In this document: one piece after another, positions 8,750 to 16,731 of the stretch | Layout: each line of letters starts with the position of its first letter | Position numbering within the stretch: position 1 is the first letter of the stretch | DNA from: Hyphomicrobiales bacterium | GTDB lineage: Bacteria > Pseudomonadota > Alphaproteobacteria > Rhizobiales > Phreatobacteraceae | DNA: 64,000 nucleotides | Direction: 5' to 3' | Assembly (NCBI GenBank): GCA_017304475.1 | Contig: JAFKKV010000012.1 | Location: 248,001 to 312,000, forward strand | Translations under genes and position numbers: made by a program | The notes under the pieces: generated by a model | The model's input: the letters and a program-made list of their open reading frames with translations, nothing else | What the model was told of the DNA's origin: nothing | The model's database searches: none

Positions 8750-9061
8750 GGCTTGGCCCTCGCCTTGGGCATCGACGGGCCGCCGGTCGGAGGGCCGGGG
8801 GCGGGCGAAACCCTTGCCGGACCGGCCGCCTTCGGGCGCCGAGGCGGTCGGCCACCGGATGCCAGCATAACACGGCCTGCATCCCCCGGCTGGCCGCAGA
8901 GGCGGCCGAAATGCGGCGCAGGCCGCGCGCGAATGGCACGCGCGTTCTCGCAATGAGACTTGACGCCGAGGCTCCCGGCCACTCAAGTTCGGCGCGCCCA
9001 GAACACAACGCACCACCCGGGCGGCTGTCCTGATCGGGGCGGCGGCCGGTGCGTCATTGGG
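8750..9061. other. Intergenic region between divergent genes
   Basis: This 312-base stretch separates the phosphoribosyltransferase and cyclase genes. A possible promoter for the cyclase gene is TTGACG at 8960-8965 with TCAAGT at 8983-8988 (17-base spacer), a moderate match. I see no hairpin terminator, RNA gene or convincing small gene here. Confidence 0.4.
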
Positions 9062-9985
9062 ATGCAGGCCATGGCTGAGCGTCGGACCGACCGGGGAATT
9101 CTGTTTGCCGATGTGGAAGGCAGCGTGCGGCTGTTCCGTCGTTTGTCGGATCCGGTGGCGCATGACGCGGTGGAGGCCTGCCTCGGCGAAATCCGCTCGG
9201 CGGTCGACGAGGCCGGCGGCCAGGTGGTCAAATCGATCGGCGACGGCGTGATGGCGGTGTTCGACGACCTGCCGGCGGCCTGTGACGCGGCGATCGCCGC
9301 GCAGCGCCGGCTGAGCGCGCGGCTGAGCGGCCGGCCGGCGCCGGACGGCGAGGCGACGCGGATCCGGATCGGCATTCACGCCGGACCAGTCATCGCCGAT
9401 GCCGGCGATTTCTTCGGTGACACGGTCAATATCGCATCGCGGCTGGCCGGGGTCGCCAGCGGCGGCGAAATCATCATGGCCATGGATCTCGCCAGCCGGC
9501 TGTCATCGGTGCAGCGGCGCATGGTGCGGCGGCTGGGCGCCATTGCGATCAAGGGCGTGACGCCGCCGCGCGCCATCGCCGAGCTGTTGTGGGATGCCAA
9601 CCCGGATTCGACCGTCACGGTGGTGACCGACCGGCTGGGCGGCCCCGGGCCTGGCGGCCGGCGGCTCGGGCTTGCCTATGCGGACCGGCGCTGGACCCTG
9701 CGCGACGGCGGCGAGCGGATCAGCATCGGCCGCAGCGACGGCAATACCATCGTCATCGCCGAGCCGCGCGCCTCGCGCGATCACGCGACCATCGAGTTTC
9801 GCGGCGACCTGTGGGTGCTGATCGATCACAGCACCAATGGCACGTCGGTCGCCTTCGCGGATGAGCCGGCGATCATGCTGAAGCGTCAGGAACTGATCCT
9901 GCACGGCCTTGGTGCCATCGGGGCCGGTTTCGATCCGGCCCTGGACCCGGCGGCCGCGATCCGCTTCACGGTGCTGAGCACCTGA
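9062..9985 (+). CDS. Class III nucleotide cyclase with C-terminal FHA domain
   Basis: A 308-residue soluble protein joining an adenylate/guanylate cyclase catalytic domain (residues 10-175) to a forkhead-associated domain (about 220-285). The metal-binding aspartates lie in FADVEGS (D17) and SIGDGVMAVF (D61), and the transition-state residues Asn and Arg are in DTVNIASRL. The FHA part shows SIGRSDGN, SRDHATI and STNGTSVAF, the pattern that binds phosphothreonine. There is no transmembrane segment. Whether cAMP or cGMP is made is not decidable by eye. FHA domains link to Ser/Thr kinases; the only such kinase here is PpkA of the T6SS, so cross-talk is possible but inferred. ATG at 9071 is an alternative start. 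Confidence 0.86.
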   Translation: MQAMAERRTDRGILFADVEGSVRLFRRLSDPVAHDAVEACLGEIRSAVDEAGGQVVKSIGDGVMAVFDDLPAACDAAIAAQRRLSARLSGRPAPDGEATRIRIGIHAGPVIADAGDFFGDTVNIASRLAGVASGGEIIMAMDLASRLSSVQRRMVRRLGAIAIKGVTPPRAIAELLWDANPDSTVTVVTDRLGGPGPGGRRLGLAYADRRWTLRDGGERISIGRSDGNTIVIAEPRASRDHATIEFRGDLWVLIDHSTNGTSVAFADEPAIMLKRQELILHGLGAIGAGFDPALDPAAAIRFTVLST

Positions 9986-10005
9986 TACCGCCTGCGGCCG
10001 GCGCG

Positions 10006-10287
10006 TCAGCCGCCGACCAGCACGGTGAAACAACCGGTGACGATGACGCCGCCGGCGAGTGTGAGATCGGCCATGCGCGCGGCGGGGAAGCCGCCGATCA
10101 GCACCGAGGTCGAGCCCTTGATGATCGGGTCGGGTACAGGCACGCAGACGCAGACATCGGTCACGCGGGCGGCCGGCAGGCCCGAGATCAGCACGTTGAG
10201 CGCTCCGACGGCCACGATCGGTGTCGTGCCCGGCGCCACCATCGGGCAGATATGCATGTCCGTCAGCCGTGCCGCGGGAAGGCCCAT
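10006..10287 (-). CDS. PAAR-domain protein (T6SS spike tip)
   Basis: A 93-residue protein made of little more than a PAAR domain. It has the repeated turn motifs GLPAARLTD, GLPAARVTD and GFPAARMAD, and His/Cys residues (MHICP, VCVCV, GCF) fitting the zinc site at the tip of the cone. PAAR proteins sit on VgrG and sharpen the T6SS spike, sometimes carrying effectors; this one has no extra domain, so cargo would bind non-covalently. The start at 10287 has CCAGGAG upstream. It is the last gene of a leftward set with the S74-domain lipoprotein and the caspase-like gene, about 10 kb from the main T6SS cluster. Confidence 0.88.
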   Translation of the reverse strand: MGLPAARLTDMHICPMVAPGTTPIVAVGALNVLISGLPAARVTDVCVCVPVPDPIIKGSTSVLIGGFPAARMADLTLAGGVIVTGCFTVLVGG

Positions 10288-10350
10288 GCGTGCTGTCTCC
10301 TGGAGCAATGAAGGCCGGCCCGCGCGGGTGGCGGGCCGGGCCGTCGCGAT

Positions 10351-10977
10351 TCAGGCCGGCATGCCTGCCACCAGCCATGCCTCATAGGTGGTCATGCGGA
10401 CGTCGATCATGTCGTAATCGACCATCAGGTAGCCGCTGTCGGTGGCGATCACCGCCTCGGGGCAGGCCTCAAGCAGGTCCTGCGCCATGACGCCGACATA
10501 ACGCGGGCCGCCCCAGACATAATCGAAGGCATAGATGGGCAGGCCGCTCGGCGAGGTGCCCAGCCGCTCGATATTGCGCTTCAGGCGCCGGTCGGACCAG
10601 CCGCCGCCACCACCACCGCCGCCGCCACCGCCTCCGCCGCCGCTTCCGGCGCCATCGGGAATATAGGCGTCCCTGGGCGCCGTCGCGGGAGCCTGTGTCG
10701 CCGGCCGCGGCGCGGCCTGCTGCACCCGGCGAGGCTGCTCGACATAACGCACCGGCCGTTCGCGGACCCGGCGCGGCTCTTCGACGTAACGCGCCGGCCT
10801 GTCGCGATAGACCCGGGGTTGCTCGACATAACGCACCGGGGCTTCGCGGTAATAGGTCCGGCTGGCGCGCGTGGGCGGTCCGTCGACCCATTCGGTCCGG
10901 CCGCCGACGCAGCCGCTGAGGGCCACGCCCGCCGCCAGGATACATGCGGCAGCGGTTGTCTTGCGCAGGTTCGACAT
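10351..10977 (-). CDS. Lipoprotein with C-terminal S74/tail-fibre chaperone domain
   Basis: A 208-residue protein. The N-terminus is a lipoprotein signal (ILAAGVALSGC, lipid-modified Cys about residue 23). Next come repeats built on RYVEQPR/RYVEEPR with Arg and Pro, then a run of about 14 glycines, then WSDRRLKRNIERLG, which opens a peptidase S74 or tail-fibre intramolecular chaperone domain (YVGVMAQDLLEACPEAV, YLMVDYDMIDVRM). In phage fibres this domain trimerises and may self-cleave; here it sits on a lipoprotein. A CGGAGG site favours the second of two adjacent ATG codons. It lies between the caspase-like gene and the PAAR gene on the same strand. Its function is not known. Confidence 0.72.
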   Translation of the reverse strand: MSNLRKTTAAACILAAGVALSGCVGGRTEWVDGPPTRASRTYYREAPVRYVEQPRVYRDRPARYVEEPRRVRERPVRYVEQPRRVQQAAPRPATQAPATAPRDAYIPDGAGSGGGGGGGGGGGGGGWSDRRLKRNIERLGTSPSGLPIYAFDYVWGGPRYVGVMAQDLLEACPEAVIATDSGYLMVDYDMIDVRMTTYEAWLVAGMPA

Positions 10978-11017
10978 CATAGCCTCCGTTGTCAGATGGT
11001 CGGGCCGCCCGTTCGTC

Positions 11018-13705
11018 TCAGAACAGGTCGATGCGTGGATTGCGTTGCTCCCAGCTCCGCCGCGCCAGCGCGACGAGCCGGTCGTCGAGCGAGGCAGCGG
11101 CCGCCGTCGCGGTGTCGGCGCCATTCAACTGGCGCAGCAGGCGCTGCTCCACCTTGCGCTTGTCGTCATCCGACAGGCGCTGCAGAAGCTGGCGGGCATT
11201 GTTGTCGGGGTCGCCGACGCCGGGACGATTGAGCGCGGTCGCGAGCGCGAAATAATAGCCGGCATCGACGGTGCTGCGCAGGCGCCCGGCGCCCTGCAGC
11301 GCCAGCCGGCCGCGGTCATAGGCACCCCAATAGTCGCCACGCTCGGCGCCACGTTCGAACCAGGTGGCGGCGAGCGCCTCGTTGCGCGGCACGCCGGCGC
11401 CGTCGCGATAGAGACGCGCGACATTGGTCGGCGCATAGGGGTGCCCGCCCGCGGCAGCCCGGACGAAATAGTCCATGGCCTTTTTCGGGTCGCGCTGGAC
11501 GCCGGTGCCGCGCAAATAGGCGATGCCGACATTGTTGAACGAGTAGATGTCGCGCCGTTCGACGCCGGCCTGATAGAAGCGCAAACCGCGCTCGGTATCG
11601 GCGGTCATCCCTGAGCCCGAGGTGAAGATGTAGCCGAGCTCGTTCATCGCATAGGTGTGGCCGAGATCGGCCGCGCGCAGCATCATGGTCAGCCCGTTGC
11701 TGACGTCCTTGTCGACGCCGCGGCCGTAGAACAGGGCCTTGCCGTAGTCATAGATGCTGTAGGGGTCGCCGCGATCGGCGCCGCGCTTGAACATCTCCAC
11801 CGCGGCGGTCTCGGAGGCCGGCCGGCCGACGCCGAGCCGGTTGAGATAGCCGATCTGGTAGAGCGCGCGGATATGGCCGCGATCGGCGGCGGTCTCGACA
11901 TGGCGCCAGCCCTCGGCGACGGCACGCGCCGCCAGGTGGGCACGGCCGAGCTGGAATTCGAACCGGGTGATCGCGGGATATTGCCTGATGGCCTCGGTGC
12001 AGGCTCTCAGCGCCGCCGGTGGGTCGATCTCATTGGGCAGCCGTCCCGGCGCGACGCCCTGAAGGTCGAAGGGTTCGGCCGCGGCGGCATCGCAGGGATG
12101 GATGACCGGGCGCGCCGAAAAACCCGAAGCGGTGCGGCGGTCGCCGGTGTCGAGGGTCAGGCGGAAGGCCTGTGCCTGGCCCTGTGTGCCGATCTGCGGC
12201 TCGAAGGTCAGGCCGGCGATCTCGCCGAGCGGCAGCGTCGAGCCGGTCTCGACCACCCGCTCGCCGGAGCGCAGCATGCCGGTCGCCGGAACCTCGTTGA
12301 AGGTGACGGCGAGCGCTTCGCCGCCGGGAATGCCGCGCGGCTCGGGCAGGCGCAGCGGCACCGGCCCGACGCCGATCGGGGCCTCCGCCGTCGAGCGCTG
12401 CAGCAAGGCGACATAGGCATGCGCCTCCTGATGACGCGGCGCGGCTGGTGCCGGTGCCGGTGCCGGAGCCGGCCGGGCCTGCTGCGCGACGCGGGTGGAC
12501 GAGCGGGCCATCTGGGCTGCTTCCGTCACCGACACGGCGATGGCGCCCTGGCTCGACTGCTTCCAGGGGTCGGATACGGCATAGGTCAGGAGCTCGACAT
12601 GACCCGCGGCCGCCGATCCGGGATCGAAGGTCAGATGGGCGAGCTGCGCGATCTGGATCGGCCGGCCCGGTTCCACCGGGCGCCCGTCGACCAGCAGCCG
12701 GCCGGTTTCGGGGGCACGGTCGAAGGCAACCGTGAGCGGCGCGCCGGACGGGCTGCGCGGCGTCGGCAGGTCGACCGGTGCCGGGCTGGCTCCGGCCACG
12801 ACATTCAGCCGGTGGATCGCCGCGGTGGTGGGGGCGCCGGGCAGGCGCAACATGAAGAAGTCGTCGACCAGCGACGAGTTCTCCCAGGGGATCTGCTGGC
12901 CGTTGGTGGCGGTGATGACGTCGCGGCGAACCTGGGTCAGCATCTGCCTGACCTCGAGATTGGGGGTCAGCGCCCGGCGCACGAAGGCCTGGGTGTAGTG
13001 GCTGAGATCGCCGCTGCCGTCATAGGCGACACGCCCGGGTTCGGTCGAGAAGGCGAAGAGGCTGCCATTGCCGGACAGGGCCCGCGACGGCGAGGCCGCG
13101 TTGGCCGGGCGTGCCAGGCCTTGATTGCCGGTGGCCCGTTCCAGCCGGTCGGCGATCCAATATTGCTCGATCCTGAACGGATTGTCCCGGCATGCATCCA
13201 GGAACACCAGCTGCATCTTCGAGTTTTCGCGAATGTAATTGTAGATATTGTCGATCATGACGGCTTCGATTTCGACGTCATAGGGCGTCGACAGCCTGGC
13301 ATCGACCGGAATCAGATAATTATGGCCGGCGATCTGGACGCCGTGGCCGGAATAATAGACGAGGCTGACATCGGCATTCTCGACCGACCGCAGGAATGTC
13401 TTGGCCAGTTCCTCGAACTGGATGCGGGTCAGGTCGCGGCCATAGATGACCTCGAACTGGGCGGAGCGGAGAACCGCCACCACCTCGCGCACGTCATTGG
13501 TCGGGTTTCGAAGTTTCGGCAGGTGGGTGTATTCGGAATTGCCGATGACCAGGGCGACGCGCTTGCCGGTTGTTTGCGCCAAGGCCCCGTGAATCATGGG
13601 GAAAGACATCGCGACAACGGCGATCGCCGTCAGGATCGTCCGGGTGAAGCAACGCGCGATCACGCGCAAATTGTCACATTGTGCTATCATTTCTCGCCTC
13701 GCCAT
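11018..13705 (-). CDS. Caspase-family (C14) protease with Sel1 repeats, exported
   Basis: An 895-residue protein. After an N-terminal hydrophobic segment (about residues 23-44) ending ALAQ, the caspase p20-like domain begins with KRVALVIGNSEYTHLPKL. The catalytic dyad is visible: His in YYSGHGVQ (H121) and Cys in VFLDACRDNPF (C172). The middle has two cadherin-like repeats of about 65 residues (each with the pattern LxVxF...P..GxL..G..V..G) separated by Pro/Ala linkers. The C-terminal third carries at least six Sel1-like repeats (AxxxGxxYxxGxGVxxD, for example YGRGVDKD). It is the first gene of an operon with the S74-domain lipoprotein and PAAR genes. ATG at 13690 is an alternative start. Confidence 0.85.
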   Translation of the reverse strand: MARREMIAQCDNLRVIARCFTRTILTAIAVVAMSFPMIHGALAQTTGKRVALVIGNSEYTHLPKLRNPTNDVREVVAVLRSAQFEVIYGRDLTRIQFEELAKTFLRSVENADVSLVYYSGHGVQIAGHNYLIPVDARLSTPYDVEIEAVMIDNIYNYIRENSKMQLVFLDACRDNPFRIEQYWIADRLERATGNQGLARPANAASPSRALSGNGSLFAFSTEPGRVAYDGSGDLSHYTQAFVRRALTPNLEVRQMLTQVRRDVITATNGQQIPWENSSLVDDFFMLRLPGAPTTAAIHRLNVVAGASPAPVDLPTPRSPSGAPLTVAFDRAPETGRLLVDGRPVEPGRPIQIAQLAHLTFDPGSAAAGHVELLTYAVSDPWKQSSQGAIAVSVTEAAQMARSSTRVAQQARPAPAPAPAPAAPRHQEAHAYVALLQRSTAEAPIGVGPVPLRLPEPRGIPGGEALAVTFNEVPATGMLRSGERVVETGSTLPLGEIAGLTFEPQIGTQGQAQAFRLTLDTGDRRTASGFSARPVIHPCDAAAAEPFDLQGVAPGRLPNEIDPPAALRACTEAIRQYPAITRFEFQLGRAHLAARAVAEGWRHVETAADRGHIRALYQIGYLNRLGVGRPASETAAVEMFKRGADRGDPYSIYDYGKALFYGRGVDKDVSNGLTMMLRAADLGHTYAMNELGYIFTSGSGMTADTERGLRFYQAGVERRDIYSFNNVGIAYLRGTGVQRDPKKAMDYFVRAAAGGHPYAPTNVARLYRDGAGVPRNEALAATWFERGAERGDYWGAYDRGRLALQGAGRLRSTVDAGYYFALATALNRPGVGDPDNNARQLLQRLSDDDKRKVEQRLLRQLNGADTATAAAASLDDRLVALARRSWEQRNPRIDLF

Positions 13706-14031
13706 GTTGTTGGCCTCGCGGAAAAAGACGGTCGCACTGTCATCACGATGAAAGGTGTCATGACGATGAACCAATGCTTGGGGAGCGTCAACGATTGCTC
13801 GCCGAACTCACGGAAATGGTCCGTGCGCTGGCGCACATGACGCAGAGTTGAGGGGCACTATGACATGCAGCGCAGGGCTGCGGCCGGCGGGGCGAAAATG
13901 GCGCCGGGTGCCGGAGGCGGCGATGCGACGGACAGACTGCAAAGCCAGTTGCCGCGCGACCGAAATTGACAGTACGGGCATCGAGACCTAGCTTTTTTAG
14001 TAAAGTTGACCCTCAACCGCTGAAAACTGCC
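13706..14031. other. Intergenic region between divergent caspase-like and M23 genes
   Basis: This 326-base region holds the rightward promoter at 13966-13994 and presumably a leftward promoter for the caspase-like operon (a TTGACG on the minus strand lies at 13786-13791, but no good -10 follows). Base composition drops in AT-rich patches around 13660-13700 and 13990-14010. No gene is seen in it. Confidence 0.4.
13966..13994 (+). promoter_or_regulatory. Sigma-70-type promoter of the M23 peptidase gene
   Basis: A perfect -35 hexamer TTGACA (13966-13971) is followed after 17 bases by TAGCTT (13989-13994), a fair -10, and then a T-rich stretch. The downstream ATG at 14032 lies about 30 bases past the expected transcription start. 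The TTG within the -35 box could be read as a start codon for a longer frame, but the promoter reading is more convincing. Confidence 0.55.
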
Positions 14032-15492
14032 ATGTGGAAGGCCGGTTCTCCAGGTTCCGCTTCAAGCAGCCGCCCGGGCAATCTTGCGGGCACGCGAAAT
14101 AACTCGTCGGTTCGTGAATTTTCTGTCGGCGGCGGCACGATATTTGTCGTCATATTCGTTTTCGGGCTGGTCGCCGCCTGGGGCGCCGGCATGACTTACT
14201 TGCTGTTCGCCGGCAACAAGCTGGCGGCGAGCGCGGTGGCCCGGACCTCGCAATTGCAGGACCTGCACGAGCAGCAGGTGGTGGAATATCGCCGGGCCCT
14301 GACCGCCGCGAAGGCCGAGGCCAGCCGGGCCCAGCGCGATCTCGACCGGATGAGCCTCGACCGCACCGGCGTCGAGGGGCGGCTGATCGATCTTGCCCGG
14401 CGCCAGAGCCAGATCGAGACACGGCAATCGGCCTTTGTCCGGCTGACCGAACAGATCGGCGGCGCGCCGATCGCGGCGCTGAGCGCCGGGCTCGGCCGCG
14501 CCAGCGGCACCGATGCCGTTCCGCTTCCGGCGGCGCGCCCGAGCGCGCTGCGCGAAAGGACGCGTTCGCTGCTGCCGCTGGCGGAAGAGCCGGACGCAGA
14601 CGTCAATCTCGACCCCGATACCGAGCCGGCGGAGCTGCCGCCGCCGGAGGCCCAGCACGGCGAAGCCGATGGGCCGCGGCTCGGCCAGGCGCGGGCGATC
14701 GCCGAGGCGCCCGGCCGGCCGCTCTTGCCCGGCGGGCTGACGCTTGCCGAACGCGACGTCTCGCAGGTGGTCGAACTGCTCGACCGGCGCATCAGGCGGC
14801 TCGAGACCGATCAGGTCCGCGCGGTCCAGGCCATGGGCGCGGCAACCCAGGCGCGCGCCAACCTGTTGCGCCAAGCGGTCGACGTCGCCGGCCGCGAGCT
14901 CACCGACATCGTCGAGCCGGCGCGCAACCGGGCGGCGGCCTCGGTCGCGGTGGTGGCGCGCCAGGGGCCGGAGGATGCCGGCCCCTTCGGACTTGCGATC
15001 ACCACCATCCGCCAGAATGTCGCGACCATCCGGCGCCTGTCACCGACCATCGAGACGCTGCCGCTGCGCCGGCCGGTGGGGCCGGAAAGCCGTGTCTCCA
15101 GCCGTTTCGGTCCTCGCTCCGACCCCTTCCTGGGCACCGCCCGGATGCATGCGGGGCAAGATTTCGCGGCCGCCGCGGGAACCCCGGTCTTCGCCACGGC
15201 CGGCGGCGTGGTGCTGTCCGCCGGCTGGGGCGGCGGTTATGGCAACCTGGTGCAGGTCGACCACGGCAATGGGCTGGTGACCCGCTACGCCCACCTCTCG
15301 GAAATCCTGGTCACCCAGGGCCAGCCGGTGGCCGTCGGTGCCCGGGTCGGGCTGGTCGGCTCGACGGGACGTTCGACCGGTGCGCATCTGCACTATGAAA
15401 CGCGCCTGCGGGGGACCTCGAACGATCCCATGCGGTTCCTGCGCGTCGGCGAGGAGCTCGGCATGAGCCTGCCGCGGCCGCGGACGGACTAA
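14032..15492 (+). CDS. M23 family metallopeptidase, membrane-anchored
   Basis: A 486-residue protein with one transmembrane segment near residues 35-56 (TIFVVIFVFGLVAAW), a long coiled-coil region rich in Gln, Arg and Glu, and a C-terminal LytM/M23 domain. The zinc ligands are in RMHAGQDFAA (His and Asp) and GAHLHYETR (HxH, about residues 452-454). Such enzymes cut peptidoglycan cross-links in the periplasm or act as EnvC-like amidase activators; because all metal ligands are present, an active endopeptidase is favoured. The start lacks a clear Shine-Dalgarno sequence; it was chosen because it follows the promoter and precedes the membrane segment. Confidence 0.86.
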   Translation: MWKAGSPGSASSSRPGNLAGTRNNSSVREFSVGGGTIFVVIFVFGLVAAWGAGMTYLLFAGNKLAASAVARTSQLQDLHEQQVVEYRRALTAAKAEASRAQRDLDRMSLDRTGVEGRLIDLARRQSQIETRQSAFVRLTEQIGGAPIAALSAGLGRASGTDAVPLPAARPSALRERTRSLLPLAEEPDADVNLDPDTEPAELPPPEAQHGEADGPRLGQARAIAEAPGRPLLPGGLTLAERDVSQVVELLDRRIRRLETDQVRAVQAMGAATQARANLLRQAVDVAGRELTDIVEPARNRAAASVAVVARQGPEDAGPFGLAITTIRQNVATIRRLSPTIETLPLRRPVGPESRVSSRFGPRSDPFLGTARMHAGQDFAAAAGTPVFATAGGVVLSAGWGGGYGNLVQVDHGNGLVTRYAHLSEILVTQGQPVAVGARVGLVGSTGRSTGAHLHYETRLRGTSNDPMRFLRVGEELGMSLPRPRTD

Positions 15493-15535
15493 TCCGTATG
15501 TCGCGCGAGGCCGGGCGCGGCCGGGTCCAGGTAAC

Positions 15536-15559
15536 GGGCTCCGGGCGTCGCCCGGGCCC
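15536..15559. terminator. Possible bidirectional hairpin between convergent genes
   Basis: GGGCTCCGGGC and GCCCGGGCCC around a GTC loop give a GC-rich stem with one bulge in the 90-base gap between the M23 gene and the leftward redox operon. There is no proper T-run, so termination activity is uncertain. Confidence 0.35.
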
Positions 15560-15582
15560 GCCGTCTCGGGGGGCTTTCCGCC

Positions 15583-16173
15583 TCAGGCCGCGCCGGGCGC
15601 CGCCTCGTCGGGCGGCATGACCGGGTCGCCGAGCGCCTGCATCAGCCGGTTGGCATTGGCGAACATGGCGATCGAATGGATCAGATCCAGGATTTCCAGG
15701 TCGCCCAGCCCAGCCGCCCGCAGCGGCGCAAGGTCGGCGGCCGTCATGGCGGTCGGGTCCTCGGTCAGTTTGGCGCTGAAGGCGATGACGGCATCCTGGC
15801 GCGGGTCGAAGGAGGCCGTCAGCCCCTCGTCGAACAGGCGCTGCATGACCTCGGGCTTCTTGGTCAGTTCGGCATAGCGGCGGGCATGCACCGAGGTGCA
15901 ATAGACGCAGCCGTTGACGATCGAGACGATGGCGGTGGCGAGCTCGCGCTCGGCACGGGGCAGGCCGCGCGGCGCATACATCACGCTCTTGAACAGCGCG
16001 CCACGGTGGGCGAGCGATCCGGGATCATGGGCCAGCGTCAGCAGATAGGGCGAATGGCGCTGGTTCGCCGGGGCGGCGTCGAGAGCGGCGATCTGCTCGG
16101 GTGTCGCCTGGCTCTCCTCGAGCGGCGGCAGGCGCGGATCCCATTCGACCGGAGCGAGGGTGAAGCGTGTCAT
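15583..16173 (-). CDS. Alkylhydroperoxidase-domain (CMD-like) protein, Avi_7169-like
   Basis: A 196-residue protein with an AhpD/carboxymuconolactone decarboxylase fold. The redox signature CVYCTSVHARR (CxxC followed by His) is present after the ERELATAIVSIVNG helix. The N-terminal stretch VEWDPRLPPLEESQATPEQ matches the longer family that occurs next to CMD proteins in rhizobia. Such proteins are thought to remove organic peroxides or act in thiol redox reactions; this is family knowledge, not visible here. The start overlaps the stop of the CMD gene upstream by four bases, so the two are co-translated. Confidence 0.78.
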   Translation of the reverse strand: MTRFTLAPVEWDPRLPPLEESQATPEQIAALDAAPANQRHSPYLLTLAHDPGSLAHRGALFKSVMYAPRGLPRAERELATAIVSIVNGCVYCTSVHARRYAELTKKPEVMQRLFDEGLTASFDPRQDAVIAFSAKLTEDPTAMTAADLAPLRAAGLGDLEILDLIHSIAMFANANRLMQALGDPVMPPDEAAPGAA

Positions 16174-16676
16174 CGGGCCGCCTCCTGCTTGAGAATCCGC
16201 AGGCCGGCGAGGACGCGGGTTTCGTAGGTCATGAAGGCGATCAGCTGAGTGACCGCGACAATGTCGCGGGCATCGAGGCCGAAGCCGCGCAGCCGCGCCA
16301 TTTCCCGGGCATCGGCCCGGTCCGGCGTGCTGGTGACGAGGTCGGTGAAGGCGAGGAGGGCATCCAGCCGCGGGCTGCCGGAGGCCGCGCCTTCCGCAGC
16401 CGCCACGAGATCGGACGCGCCGGCGGCGTCGAGCACGGCGCGAAAATGCGCGGTGAAGGTCTCGTCGCGCTCGATGCGGGCGACGCGCAGCGCGATCGCC
16501 GCGCGCTCGGCATGGCTGACATGGCCGGGGTCGGGCGGATCGACGAGCGCGTCATAGGCGCCCTGGATATGCGCGCGAATATCCGGACGCTGCCGGCGCA
16601 GCAGCGCGAGCGGCGAGGCTGGCGCGATCCCGGCCAGCCGGTCGATCAGATCAGGGCCTTCGGCCTCTGCAGTCAT
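16170..16676 (-). CDS. CMD-domain protein, Avi_7170-like
   Basis: A 168-residue all-helical protein of the carboxymuconolactone decarboxylase/AhpD superfamily. It contains LIDRLAGIAPASPLALLR, SHAERAAIALRVARIE and the C-terminal VAVTQLIAFMTYETRVLAGL helix. It lacks the CxxC pair found in its neighbour, so it is probably a partner or a non-redox member. It lies 55 bases after the FAD-enzyme gene and overlaps the next gene by four bases. The ATG at 16676 is taken because the family N-terminus begins there; the frame is open further upstream. Confidence 0.75.
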   Translation of the reverse strand: MTAEAEGPDLIDRLAGIAPASPLALLRRQRPDIRAHIQGAYDALVDPPDPGHVSHAERAAIALRVARIERDETFTAHFRAVLDAAGASDLVAAAEGAASGSPRLDALLAFTDLVTSTPDRADAREMARLRGFGLDARDIVAVTQLIAFMTYETRVLAGLRILKQEAAR

Positions 16677-16731
16677 GTCTCGTCTCCCCGATAGGCATGG
16701 CGGATTTGGCGGACCGCGGCGACGCGGCCGG

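Noticed and set aside
10600..10645. GGC/CCG-type microsatellite
   Set aside because: The run encodes about 14 glycines in frame within the S74-domain lipoprotein and works as a linker.
10351..10977. The lipoprotein as the missing TssJ
   Set aside because: It has no TssJ-like beta-sandwich pattern; the C-terminus is an S74-type chaperone domain.
13966..14031. TTG start extending the M23 peptidase by 22 codons
   Set aside because: The TTG is the first half of a perfect -35 box TTGACA with a matching spacer to a -10 box.
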